From positions 1-28,761 of the forward strand of contig JAKSSJ010000004.1 in assembly GCA_024403215.1 (NCBI GenBank): a stretch of 28,761 nt of DNA, written 5' to 3'. The notes under the pieces are model-generated. The model did not search any database. It was not told where the DNA came from and saw only the letters and a program-made list of their open reading frames with translations. Numbering within the stretch: the first letter of the stretch is position 1; each line of letters starts with the position of its first letter. The translations under genes were made by a program, and so were the position numbers. This stretch comes from Clostridia bacterium. GTDB taxonomy: Bacteria > Bacillota > Clostridia > Peptostreptococcales > Anaerovoracaceae. Below, in pieces: positions 8,851-17,943 of the stretch.

Positions 8851-11800
8851 CTATTTTACCTTTTCTACAAAGTTAACAAGCATCTGAGCTGCCTCCGCTC
8901 TTGTTGCAGTGGATTTTGGTGTAAGAAGACCGTCAAAGCCGTTCAAAACAGCATTGCCATTAGCCCACTTAAATGCATCCAGTGCCCAGTCTGCAATCTT
9001 ATTTGTATCTGTGTAGCCAGAAAGGTTGCTTACCTTGCTAAGATCGAGCTTCTTGTATTTTGCATACTTGTAAAGCATTGCTGCCATCTGTTCTCTTGTG
9101 ATATCTGCAAGAGGGTCAAAATGAGTGGTATCTACACCATCAACAACCTTGTTAGCATAAGCCCACTTAATGGCATCCTCGTACCAATCACCAGACTTAA
9201 CATCTGCAAATGGATTTGTATCTGTTGCTGCTGGCTTGCCTTCAAGCTTGTAGAGCATTGTTACCATCATGCCTCTTGTAAAGGTGCTCTTTGGAGCAAA
9301 GTGAGTTGCGTCAACTCCGTCAACCATCTTAAGAGCATAAGCAGAGGTTACTGCAGCATAGAACCAATCAGATTCTGCAATATCAACAAGTGGTGCTTTA
9401 ATAGCAGCTTCTGTTACCTTCTTGTCATCCTTATTAAATGATCCAGATCCAGCATACTGAGATTCTGGAATATCCTGATAGTCATCTACATACTGCCATA
9501 CAATTTCATCGCCATCAGACAATTTATAATTGTTTAAACCTACGTTTGGATAAACTCCATTTACGGTATACATCCATCCAGAATTTACTCCGTTATCAAA
9601 TTCAGAAAGTGTTGTTCCTTTGTACGTAATAGAAGCAATATATCCTGCAGCAAGCTCTGCGGCATCGTATGAAACATTTGCGTTACCGTCAAGCACTGTC
9701 TTGAATACATTACCAACAGTCATACCGTCTGTATAAGGTACGGTTGTTCTTGAAATCCATGTTGGATAGTTTGTTCCTTGGTGAAGACCTTCATGTATTG
9801 TGTCACCTTTTAATGTGAAGTAAACTTCATTCTTTGGAGTAGAAGGTGTAGGACCTGGAGTACCAGCGCCTACAGTAATTTCACAAACAGCAGGCACAAT
9901 TGATCCGTCATCTTTGTAAGCTACAACCTTATATGTTCCAGCCTTACTAAACTTTAATGTAACATTTCCAGATGCATCTGTGGTATAAGGCTTAAGGCTT
10001 GTATTATTGTCACCAAGAATCTTTACTTTAGCAGATCCCGTGTATGGTGCAACAACAGGGTTCCAAAATGCATCATATCCACTAGCCTTTAATGTTAGAG
10101 TAATACTTTCATTTTCGTTTACGGTAGCAGTGTCTTTATCAAAGAAGGAATACGCATCAGACCAAGCTGCCTGATCTTTATAAATAAATGCTACTACGTT
10201 TCCTCCATTTGGAACCTCATCATCTAGACCCCCTGCAGACTCATTATTTACGTAATATCCAAAGGATCCGCTAGCATCACCCCAAAGCTTACTAAGCGAA
10301 AGACCATAACGCTGGTCCACATATGAAGCATAAGCATTTTTACCGCTTGGATGAATCTTCGTGTGAAGCTGGGTTAGCACCTCATCAACATTAATCTTTC
10401 CGTCTTTATTGGTATCAGTAACCGACAAAAGATATCTAGCAGCTACAGCATTGCTCTTTCCTGTAACTATATTGCCTTTATCTGAAATAGTCACATATAC
10501 TTGATACTTGCCTGAACCAGTTACTTTGATAGTATTACTATAAGTTTCAAAAGTCTTACCAGCTATAGAGAAAGTGACTTTGCATCTATAGGATGTTGTA
10601 ATTGGAGTCTTTGTATTTGGTGTAAGAGAAGTTGCTGTTGCAGCGGGTATATCTTCCCATGCACTTCCAGTCTTTCTTTGCCACTGATATGAAAGATCCT
10701 GAATATCGCTTGCGGAGGCTACTTCAACCACAAGTGCTGATGCTGCTGTACCGATATCATATTTTACTGTGGCAGTTGTAATATTTTTGCTGAATCTTGG
10801 TACTAATGAATCTGATTTAGCTATAGCAAAAATATATCCACTATCATTTTTATAGTACAAATTACCTTGGTTGTCGTCTATAACTGGAGCAAGACAATAA
10901 TTTTCATAACCGTTTGCTTCGTATATATCAGTTACACTAGCTACAGATGGCTGGTCTTTAAGGTCTGTGTTAGTTGCAGCTGATGCCATTGCACTCAGAT
11001 TGATTTTTATTAAACTAATTCCACCAGGATTTGCATTATATGTTTCGTAAATATAAAGATATCCTAATGAGTCTTTATAATAGTCCACTACTAAAGGTGT
11101 TTCTTGAACTCCGCCATTAAGAACGGTGAATGCCTTTAGAGTCAGAGTATCTTTATCTACAATTAAAAGCTTTTTACTTGCAGTCGTACCAACAAATATG
11201 TACTTATCATAAATGACTGGAGTGCATGTTGATGCAGACTCCATATTGAGAGTCTTTAAATCTGATAAAGCTCCTTTACTGGAGTCAAACGCAAGACTCA
11301 TTAACTTGCCACCCTTGCCAGTAAAGTAAATTCTACCTGAGACTCCATCATATACCATCTTAGATCTGATATCGCCACTGCCTGTAATTTTCAATGAGCT
11401 AACCGGCTGCACAGGATTAGCATTAGACTTGTTAAAAACATATACCGTTCCGTCTGCTTGTTCTTTTTCTGGAGAACCATCATCAGAACCAACAACAATA
11501 TAATTTCCTATAGCAGTAGCTTCAGCCCAGTAAAAACCACCCTTATGCGTATATGACCATTTTTCCTTCATAGTTGAAGCCTCAATGCAGCAAAATTTTG
11601 CATCATTTGCTTCTTGATTCCAGAATCCTACATAAAGGTATCCATTATCATAAAGTATTTTTGAAATGCACTGTCCCTTTAATTCACCTTCTGTAAAGGT
11701 CCCGACACTTTTTTGAGTATGAACGTTTACTTTTTCAATTACTCCCTGATTAAGTGGTATATACAACATACCATTCGTCTCATCATATGTAGGTTGAATA

Positions 11801-12087
11801 GCATATCCTCCATATGATGGATTCCCGGTAAGATTTGTCTTAGTAGTCACTTTACCAGTTTCCTTGTCAATCCATATAAGCTCTTTATTTCCAACCGCAT
11901 CAATACTGTCGTCAATAATATATGGCAAGCCAGTATTCATTGCTCCATCGCTTACAGTCCACTTTACATAAGTGTAATTAGGATCGTCAGGGTAAGCTTT
12001 CACAACTTCCCCTGCAAATGATAATGCTGGGATGCTGGTGAATAGCATCATTAGCACTAGCATAATGCATAAGAATTTCTTTTTCAT
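8851..12087 (-). CDS. S-layer-anchored surface protein: beta-propeller, Ig-like, DUF4430 and three SLH domains
   Basis: A 1078-residue exported protein with a signal peptide (MKKKFLCIMLVLMMLFTSIPALSFA). Residues about 40-430 show PQQ/WD-like propeller blades (repeats of the type GNYIVVGSDDG..YVFNKSN and YIFVGTTASKKLLIVDKDT). An Ig-like segment follows (about 440-530), then an EF-hand/dockerin-like DTNKDGKINVDE near 560, an Ig-like repeat, a DUF4430 (transcobalamin C-terminal-like) domain with SGWMYTVNGVYPN (about 760-880), and three SLH repeats (about 890-1078) for binding cell-wall polymers. It is 73 nt downstream of the DUF4430-toroid lipoprotein and likely co-transcribed. The DUF4430 domain ties it to the corrinoid-uptake theme; a binding or presenting role is inferred. 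Confidence 0.85.
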   Translation of the reverse strand: MKKKFLCIMLVLMMLFTSIPALSFAGEVVKAYPDDPNYTYVKWTVSDGAMNTGLPYIIDDSIDAVGNKELIWIDKETGKVTTKTNLTGNPSYGGYAIQPTYDETNGMLYIPLNQGVIEKVNVHTQKSVGTFTEGELKGQCISKILYDNGYLYVGFWNQEANDAKFCCIEASTMKEKWSYTHKGGFYWAEATAIGNYIVVGSDDGSPEKEQADGTVYVFNKSNANPVQPVSSLKITGSGDIRSKMVYDGVSGRIYFTGKGGKLMSLAFDSSKGALSDLKTLNMESASTCTPVIYDKYIFVGTTASKKLLIVDKDTLTLKAFTVLNGGVQETPLVVDYYKDSLGYLYIYETYNANPGGISLIKINLSAMASAATNTDLKDQPSVASVTDIYEANGYENYCLAPVIDDNQGNLYYKNDSGYIFAIAKSDSLVPRFSKNITTATVKYDIGTAASALVVEVASASDIQDLSYQWQRKTGSAWEDIPAATATSLTPNTKTPITTSYRCKVTFSIAGKTFETYSNTIKVTGSGKYQVYVTISDKGNIVTGKSNAVAARYLLSVTDTNKDGKINVDEVLTQLHTKIHPSGKNAYASYVDQRYGLSLSKLWGDASGSFGYYVNNESAGGLDDEVPNGGNVVAFIYKDQAAWSDAYSFFDKDTATVNENESITLTLKASGYDAFWNPVVAPYTGSAKVKILGDNNTSLKPYTTDASGNVTLKFSKAGTYKVVAYKDDGSIVPAVCEITVGAGTPGPTPSTPKNEVYFTLKGDTIHEGLHQGTNYPTWISRTTVPYTDGMTVGNVFKTVLDGNANVSYDAAELAAGYIASITYKGTTLSEFDNGVNSGWMYTVNGVYPNVGLNNYKLSDGDEIVWQYVDDYQDIPESQYAGSGSFNKDDKKVTEAAIKAPLVDIAESDWFYAAVTSAYALKMVDGVDATHFAPKSTFTRGMMVTMLYKLEGKPAATDTNPFADVKSGDWYEDAIKWAYANKVVDGVDTTHFDPLADITREQMAAMLYKYAKYKKLDLSKVSNLSGYTDTNKIADWALDAFKWANGNAVLNGFDGLLTPKSTATRAEAAQMLVNFVEKVK

Positions 12088-12106
12088 TTTTTCTCTCCTT
12101 TGCTAA

Positions 12107-12130
12107 ATTGATTTAATATTTTTAATCAAT
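12107..12130 (-). promoter_or_regulatory. A/T-rich inverted repeat before the SLH gene
   Basis: ATTGATT (12107-12113) and AATCAAT (12124-12130) flank a 10-nt A/T loop in the 73-nt gap between the lipoprotein and SLH genes, about 20 nt ahead of the SLH start. The short, weak stem is not a terminator. It could be an mRNA processing site or mean nothing. Confidence 0.25.
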
Positions 12131-12160
12131 GTGCCCTCTTGAGCTGACTGATTTCTAACG

Positions 12161-13681
12161 CTATTTATTATCAGCATTTCTTGCTGCAACGAGTGCATAA
12201 AATGCCTGTTCGGTTGCCATTTGGTTTACTTCTCCACCCTTATATCCATTTCCATCTGAATTAACATGGGCAAAACCTCCGCCATTCACCTCAAATGACA
12301 AGAGATTATCTAAAACACTATTTCCGTTTTTAACAAATCTCTCATCATCCGTGCTTATTCCAAGATAAGAAAGTGCTGCTAATACCTGTGCTGCACTCTC
12401 GCAGTTTTTAATGCCAAAGGAAGAATATCCTCCGTCCTCATCTTGCAGTTTTGATAGGCAGGTAAGCGCTTCTTCAATGGCCTTACTTACATTTCCCTGC
12501 CCTTTATACTTTGCAAGAGCGCAAAGAGCCATTGCTGTAATATCCGGATCAGCAGCATCATCTTTACTCTTTGCGCTAAGACACCAACCCCCATCACTTA
12601 ATTGCTTGGAAAGTATCTCATCGATATATAGTTGCCTTGTGCCTTGAACTTCCGCATCCTCATTAATTGGATCATCATAATTTCCAGAATCAAAAGCCAT
12701 AAGAGCCCATATTGGTCCATTAAGACCTTGCCATATTGTTTTATCAAAATCTCCGAGTGGGGTTAGCAGATTGTATCCCGCCACATTCCCAGGATCCTTG
12801 CCTAGTGCATTAATAGCAATTACCGTTCTTGAATATTCAGTATACTTTTTTGTATGAAGAACCCCTTTTAAGTCAGTAACTTGTTTTTCTACTGTCTGAT
12901 AATATTTATCGTAATAACCATCTGGAACACTGTATCCGCTTTTTGAAAGCCCAATGATAATCCAGTCTCCACCAACGCTTCCTGCCGAAGGAGATGGAAC
13001 GGTTTTCAATAAATAATCAGCTGTTCTTTCTAAAGCATCATTAAGCTTTGGGTTAGTTTTTTCTGTGATGCCTATCTCGGGTTCTACTTCCAAAGGCTCT
13101 TCATTTTCATTCTTTGATTCGTCAAAGCCACCGCCAACATCATTGCCAAGATCGCAGGTATATTCCCAGCAGACAACATCTCCGTCTTTTAGAATGTATT
13201 TACTGCATCCGTAGTTTGGAAACCAATCATTTACCTTGTACATCCAGCCCGAAAGATTTCCAGCATCAAATTCATAAAGATTATTTATGCCCTCAACATA
13301 AACGCTGTCATAGACTGGGGTAAATGAGGCTTCAAAATGTATTCTATAAATATCTTTGCATGCTCTAAGAAGAACATCATATACACTTTCACCTTCAGAA
13401 AAAGTAATCCTAGAAGGTTTTAGTATCCATCCATCTTCAGGCACGCATTGTCTTTTGTTTTCAGCGCAAAGCTCTATATGATCTGCTAATGTCTTACATG
13501 AAATAGAAAGCGTGCAAGAAAGCTCAGTGTTATCAACCTCACCTAACTTTTGCTCATCAATTGCATCCTGCTTTTGGGTTTCTTGTACTTTAGTGCCCGC
13601 ACTACATGCTGTAAACAAAATTACCATGCTTAAAGCAAGGGCAATGTATGAACATATTTTCCTACTCGTCTTTTTCATCAT
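12161..13681 (-). CDS. Lipoprotein with DUF4430 (transcobalamin beta-like) and alpha/alpha-toroid domains
   Basis: This 506-residue protein has a lipoprotein signal with lipobox FTAC at Cys26, so it is anchored outside the membrane. Residues about 53-180 are a DUF4430 domain (VEGINNLYEFDAGNLSGWMY, then KVNDWFPNYGCSKY, LKDGDVVCWEYTCDLG). After an acidic linker, residues about 215-500 form an alpha/alpha toroid of the terpene-cyclase/intrinsic-factor fold with repeated helices (WQGLNGPIWALMAFD, DITAMALCALAKY, ESAAQVLAALSYLG, GEVNQMATEQAFYAL). Animal intrinsic factor and transcobalamin have the same two domains in the reverse order, gripping cobalamin between them. Both domains resemble the separate proteins at 18809-19327 and 19314-20492. 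Start at ATG 13681 with AAGGA upstream. Cobalamin binding is inferred. Confidence 0.82.
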   Translation of the reverse strand: MMKKTSRKICSYIALALSMVILFTACSAGTKVQETQKQDAIDEQKLGEVDNTELSCTLSISCKTLADHIELCAENKRQCVPEDGWILKPSRITFSEGESVYDVLLRACKDIYRIHFEASFTPVYDSVYVEGINNLYEFDAGNLSGWMYKVNDWFPNYGCSKYILKDGDVVCWEYTCDLGNDVGGGFDESKNENEEPLEVEPEIGITEKTNPKLNDALERTADYLLKTVPSPSAGSVGGDWIIIGLSKSGYSVPDGYYDKYYQTVEKQVTDLKGVLHTKKYTEYSRTVIAINALGKDPGNVAGYNLLTPLGDFDKTIWQGLNGPIWALMAFDSGNYDDPINEDAEVQGTRQLYIDEILSKQLSDGGWCLSAKSKDDAADPDITAMALCALAKYKGQGNVSKAIEEALTCLSKLQDEDGGYSSFGIKNCESAAQVLAALSYLGISTDDERFVKNGNSVLDNLLSFEVNGGGFAHVNSDGNGYKGGEVNQMATEQAFYALVAARNADNK

Positions 13682-13707
13682 TTGGTTTCTTCCTTCTTGT
13701 CACCAAC

Positions 13708-13744
13708 AAAAAAGACTCCGTAGCGTAAATACGCCACAGAGTCT
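13708..13744 (-). terminator. Intrinsic terminator between the XRE-HipA gene and the DUF4430-toroid lipoprotein gene
   Basis: On the minus strand AGACTCTGTGGCGT pairs with ACGCTACGGAGTCT (14 bp with two G-U pairs, loop ATTT), followed by a T-run. It lies 27 nt before the lipoprotein start, leaving no room for a promoter after it, so it may be a conditional terminator in the leader of that gene. Confidence 0.85.
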
Positions 13745-13771
13745 CCAGTTCTTTCTGGTCAACTCGTTGAC
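13745..13771 (-). promoter_or_regulatory. Two stem-loops stacked directly before the terminator
   Basis: On the minus strand GTCAAC-GA-GTTGAC (13758-13771) and CCAG-AAAGAA-CTGG (13745-13758) share one base and run straight into the terminator stem at 13744. The three hairpins tile 59 nt without gaps. I do not recognise a known riboswitch class in it. Confidence 0.5.
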
Positions 13772-13802
13772 TAATAATATTTATTGCTGCATAGGCATCT
13801 AT

Positions 13803-15170
13803 TTATCTAAGCAGTTTTTTAACTCTCTTTTGAATTATTTCTTCTAAGGCTTCCAGGCGCCAGGTAGGAAGATTTTCTACATCACTTTGAGTAAACTTAA
13901 AGCCAAGCAGTTTTTTAAGCTGGGCCTTTTGCTTTTTACCGCAAACCATCTTTGCCATATCATCAAATGACATACCATAGGGTGTGTCTAACCCTTTAAT
14001 ATATTTATCAATATCCTCAAAGTCAGACTTCATTGCATAACACATCAATCCATTTCCATTATCAAATATTGGTGCTGGTGCAATGTACTCTCCGGTTTTA
14101 TTATCTCTAAGCAAACCGAAGTTCCCAAAGTGTCTATCTGAATTTAGGATGACAGCATCAAATACTAGCATGCTGCAAAGTTGGTCATAAAACTCATCGC
14201 CGAGCTGTTTATAAAAATCAAGGCAAGCCTTAATTCCACCAGTTTTAACTATGCGTCCAATTGGAACGTATGCAACATCTTTGTTTGTAAACAACTTGCA
14301 CCTGGAGCTTAATATGCCTTTCCATCTAATTAATTCATAATCAATAGCATTAAGTCCCATTACCTTTGCAACTTGGGCTGCATAGAATTCACTAAATGGC
14401 TCATTGCCAGCATTGGCATAGTCTTGCGTTCCGCCTTTATACAAATAGATTCCATCTAGACCAAGATTTCTCCACGCTTTTCTGAGCATTCCATTAGTGG
14501 TAAGCTCAGGGCGTGTTGTTATTTTCTTATCTGAATACGGTCTACCCGTATAAGCAACAAGTGAAAGAATTTCGGTAAAGTCATTTTCATAAAGATTGTA
14601 ATCTCTATATTTTAATGATGCTGCTGTTGGAACTATCCAGTACGAATCATTTAATGATAAGCCCTTACAAACATCAATGATGCCCTTTATATCCCCTCTA
14701 TCAAGATTTAGGGTTGCAAGAATTTCGCCAACAAACTCTCTGTTCTTTGGGACTATACGCTTATCCATCCACTCAATCAAACCTTCTTCAGTCAGTTCTA
14801 AATCTGGCGGCATGAGATTTTTTCTATCCTCGTTGATACGATTAATTTGAACACGCAGTCCTACGTCACGCCAGCAACTGAACTGAACAAGCTCTTCATC
14901 ATACAGCTTTAGAGAATATTCTCTATTGTCGTACAATGTTTGATCTTCCCTTACTTCCAGTTCTACCGCATTGCCAAGGACGTACTGAATTTTGGCGTAT
15001 AAGTCTAAGGAAATGTTCTGAGCACCATTCTCCATTCTGGAGACATTGGAGCGCTGTGTTCCAATCTTATCAGCCAGATCCTTTTGACTCATGTTTTGCC
15101 TGATTCTTTCGCTGGCAATACTAAGTCCAGCACTTTTTCTGAGTTTTTCTTGTTTTTCTTCTAAAGTCAT
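13803..15170 (-). CDS. HipB-HipA-like fusion: XRE-type HTH plus HipA-type kinase
   Basis: A 455-residue protein with an XRE/Cro helix-turn-helix at residues about 17-70 (ERIRQNMSQKDLADKIG, RSNVSRMENG), the fold of the HipB antitoxin. A middle region follows, then a HipA-type kinase at about 230-440. The catalytic loop LNSDRHFGN has Asp345 and Asn350, and PIFDNGNG supplies metal-binding Asp370; these are intact. A single chain thus carries both a HipB-like and a HipA-like function. It lies between the ECF gene and the DUF4430-toroid lipoprotein, all on the same strand, but has its own promoter and operator candidate. A weak AGGTG precedes the ATG. Toxicity or a regulatory role is unproven. Confidence 0.82.
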   Translation of the reverse strand: MTLEEKQEKLRKSAGLSIASERIRQNMSQKDLADKIGTQRSNVSRMENGAQNISLDLYAKIQYVLGNAVELEVREDQTLYDNREYSLKLYDEELVQFSCWRDVGLRVQINRINEDRKNLMPPDLELTEEGLIEWMDKRIVPKNREFVGEILATLNLDRGDIKGIIDVCKGLSLNDSYWIVPTAASLKYRDYNLYENDFTEILSLVAYTGRPYSDKKITTRPELTTNGMLRKAWRNLGLDGIYLYKGGTQDYANAGNEPFSEFYAAQVAKVMGLNAIDYELIRWKGILSSRCKLFTNKDVAYVPIGRIVKTGGIKACLDFYKQLGDEFYDQLCSMLVFDAVILNSDRHFGNFGLLRDNKTGEYIAPAPIFDNGNGLMCYAMKSDFEDIDKYIKGLDTPYGMSFDDMAKMVCGKKQKAQLKKLLGFKFTQSDVENLPTWRLEALEEIIQKRVKKLLR

Positions 15171-15213
15171 GAGTTACACCTATTCCAATACTTACTTATC
15201 CCCTCATTAGACT

Positions 15214-15258
15214 CAAATATGATACTAATAATGTATCATATTTGATATGTAGATACAA
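15214..15258 (-). promoter_or_regulatory. Promoter with 12-bp palindromic operator of the XRE-HipA gene
   Basis: CAAATATGATAC (15214-15225) and GTATCATATTTG (15233-15244) form a perfect 12-bp inverted repeat with a 7-bp centre. On the minus strand TTGTAT (15253-15258) and TACATT (15230-15235) are 17 bp apart, so the -10 box lies in the palindrome. This is the expected geometry for XRE-domain autorepression. Confidence 0.7.
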
Positions 15259-15291
15259 GAAGAAAAACAAAAACGAACAACAGAACCGTCG

Positions 15292-17943
15292 CTATACCAG
15301 GCCGTATTTGGTTTTTATGCGGTCTAACTTTTCGAGCATTGGTTCGGCTAAAAGCCACAAAAATGCAGCTGTTGCAATGCCTCTTACGCAGTCAATAGGA
15401 AAACCTGTTATGTAGTAAGCAAGAAGAGACTTAAAGTTAAAGCTTGCTCCACCTCCACCAGCCCAAATTAAGGCCGCTGCAGGATTCATTATGCCTCCAT
15501 AGATTACTATAGAGGTAAAGGCACCAAACACAGCAAGAGATGTCTTTGAGCGTCTTAAAAGGCCCTTTCTAAATAGAACTCCGGCAAGAAAGCCTATAAT
15601 TCCAAGAGCAAACATCTGCCATGGAGTCCATGGCCCTTGGCCAAAGACAATGTTAGAAACAAGCATGGTCATTGCACCAACCAAAAATCCTGTTTCGCCT
15701 CCAAGAGCCACTCCAGATATTATTGTAAGGGCAAATATTGGCTTAAAATCTGGAAGCATGAAAAATATTGTTCGTCCTGCAACATTTAATGCTGCAAGTG
15801 ATGCCAAAAGAACAAGTTCTCTTGCCTTTGGTTTTCTTCCTTCAAACACCAGGAAGAATGGAATCATGCATTCCAAAAGTATTATTAATCCAAATAAATA
15901 GTATCTTTGATTTGAAAAATAGTAGCTGCCAATAAACAAAGTCAAAGGTATGCAGATTATGATAAGCACTGTTGCAACAAGTGTCCTTTTACTTAGCTGC
16001 CTTTTTTCAAGTTGAGTTGGCACATCAAGGGGTGCTGCTGATTTTCTTCCAACTGAAAATGCAAATATTACAAGGCACAGTATTGCAGCAAGATATTTAT
16101 AAAGTTCAGCTCCTGCAAGATTAGTAAGTCCACCGTTTCCAACAAAGCTGCTAAGATCTGTAACTCCTAGGGATTGAAATATTATTACAATAGCAGCGCA
16201 TAAGGAAACAGCTGCTAGAATTTTTCTCCACAAAGGAAATGGCTTTGGCTTGTAATCCTTACTAGCTTCCGCTGGTTTTGGAAGCGTTGGAATATCTTCT
16301 GCAAGCTTTGGCTCTTCTGGGAGTCTTCCTCCAATTGCATACATAACATCTTCTGCTGTTACTGCATCTTCAATCTTTCCTCTTGCAATTTTAGCTGCAG
16401 ATGTAGTATAGAAACTATTTCCGCAGAAAAACGCTCTTGGGCTTCCCTCGGAAGCCACAGCACCATCAAAGAACATGCAGCATCTTGCCGCGTATTTTGC
16501 AGAAAATTCAATATCATGGCTTACCATAACAATAGTAACGCCTTGCGATAAAAGAATCTTAAGTATCTTGGCAAACTCTTCTTTAAACTCAGCATCAAGC
16601 CCTTTTGTTGGTTCATCAAGAAGAAGAATGTCTGGCCCAAGAAGTAGCACTTTTGCAAGCGCTGCTCTTTGTTGTTCTCCACCTGATAAATCATAAGGAT
16701 GCCTATCAAGAAGCTCTTCTAATTTGCAGATGCTAACAATATGTTTAACAGCCTCCTCTTGTTCTTCTTTAGAAATCTTTGTTCCTCTGAAGATTTCAAA
16801 TAGATCAGAGCGCACTGTATTTTTTACAAAAATGGTCTGTGGGTTTTGCGGAAGAGTTGCAAGCCTGCCATTAACCTCAATGCTGCCTCTTACAGGCTTT
16901 AAAAGTCCTCCCATAAGCCCAAGAGTTGTGGACTTTCCTGCGCCATTTCCTCCAAGGATAGTAACAAACTCTCCTTTATGAACGCTAAGGCTTAAACCTC
17001 TTACAACATCTAATGAATGCTCTTCATATCTAAACCAAACATCCTTTAAATCTAATGCTATGCCATCTTGATACGAATGCTTTTCTTCTTTTGGAAGCTT
17101 TCTTAGCTCACAACTATTAATATATCCATCAAGCCATTCTCTGCCCTCATTAACGGTTATAGGGGATGGACTCTTATCATCTGTTGATGCCCAAATTCTC
17201 ATTGCAGCAGGCATTGCCAAGAACATGCTATGTCCTTTTTCCTTAAGAGCAAGCGCTGCCTCTTTTGGTGCGCCCACAAAAATCATGCTTCCCTCATCCA
17301 TTACCGCAGCCTTGCTTGCAAGCGGGAAAGTCTCTTCAAGCCTATGCTCTGTAAGAACAACTGTTGTTCCAAGCTCTCTGTTTATCTTTCCAATCGTTGC
17401 GATAAAATCTGATGCTGCAATTGGGTCCAGCTGAGATGTTGGCTCATCAAGAATTAAAACATCAGGCTGCATTACCATGATAGAGGCAAGATTTAAAAGC
17501 TGCTTTTGTCCACCAGAAAGCTCTGTCACTTTTTTATAGAACCACTTCTCAATTCCAAAGAAGTTAGCCATCTCTGCCACTCTATTCCTAATAGTTGGAG
17601 TATCGTAACCAAGGCTTTCAAGACCAAAGGCGAGCTCGTGCCAAACCTTATCTGTTACTATCTGATTTTCTGGACTCTGTTGCACAAAACCAATTTTTTC
17701 TGATTGTTTTCTTTCAGAAATATCGTTTAGATTTTCTCCGTCAAATAGTATCTCTCCAAATAGCTTACCCTTTGGAGCAAGGCAGCTTTTAAGCTGTCTT
17801 AAAAGAGTTGACTTTCCGCAGCCCGAAGGGCCGCAAATTACAACAAAATCACCCTGATTGATATCAAGGTTTAAATTATTTAAAACATTCTTTTGAGTTT
17901 CTGGATATGCAAAACTTAAATTGCAGATCTTAATCTTTTCCAA
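15292..17943 (-). CDS. Fused ECF transporter protein: EcfA-EcfA' ATPases plus S-component-like membrane domain
   Basis: The 883-residue chain joins three parts. ATPase 1 (about 1-250) has Walker A GPSGCGKST at 38-46, signature LSGGQKQ at 142-148 and Walker B LILDEPTSQLD. ATPase 2 (about 295-520) has GGNGAGKST at 331-339, LSGGEQQR at 419-426, LLLDEPTKGLD and the H-loop MVSHD. The rest (about 570-883) is membrane: two helices, two or three more, then an S-component-like region with the GQGPWTPWQM motif near residue 768. ECF ATPases power uptake through EcfT and the S component binds the vitamin. The S part resembles the B12-type (CbrT-like) family in my judgement; substrate is inferred from the riboswitch. 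It overlaps ecfT by 28 nt. Confidence 0.88.
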   Translation of the reverse strand: MEKIKICNLSFAYPETQKNVLNNLNLDINQGDFVVICGPSGCGKSTLLRQLKSCLAPKGKLFGEILFDGENLNDISERKQSEKIGFVQQSPENQIVTDKVWHELAFGLESLGYDTPTIRNRVAEMANFFGIEKWFYKKVTELSGGQKQLLNLASIMVMQPDVLILDEPTSQLDPIAASDFIATIGKINRELGTTVVLTEHRLEETFPLASKAAVMDEGSMIFVGAPKEAALALKEKGHSMFLAMPAAMRIWASTDDKSPSPITVNEGREWLDGYINSCELRKLPKEEKHSYQDGIALDLKDVWFRYEEHSLDVVRGLSLSVHKGEFVTILGGNGAGKSTTLGLMGGLLKPVRGSIEVNGRLATLPQNPQTIFVKNTVRSDLFEIFRGTKISKEEQEEAVKHIVSICKLEELLDRHPYDLSGGEQQRAALAKVLLLGPDILLLDEPTKGLDAEFKEEFAKILKILLSQGVTIVMVSHDIEFSAKYAARCCMFFDGAVASEGSPRAFFCGNSFYTTSAAKIARGKIEDAVTAEDVMYAIGGRLPEEPKLAEDIPTLPKPAEASKDYKPKPFPLWRKILAAVSLCAAIVIIFQSLGVTDLSSFVGNGGLTNLAGAELYKYLAAILCLVIFAFSVGRKSAAPLDVPTQLEKRQLSKRTLVATVLIIICIPLTLFIGSYYFSNQRYYLFGLIILLECMIPFFLVFEGRKPKARELVLLASLAALNVAGRTIFFMLPDFKPIFALTIISGVALGGETGFLVGAMTMLVSNIVFGQGPWTPWQMFALGIIGFLAGVLFRKGLLRRSKTSLAVFGAFTSIVIYGGIMNPAAALIWAGGGGASFNFKSLLAYYITGFPIDCVRGIATAAFLWLLAEPMLEKLDRIKTKYGLV

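Noticed and set aside
15171..15291. A terminator at the end of the corrinoid operon
   Set aside because: I found no stem followed by a T-run after 15292; readthrough into the XRE-HipA gene is possible but unproven.
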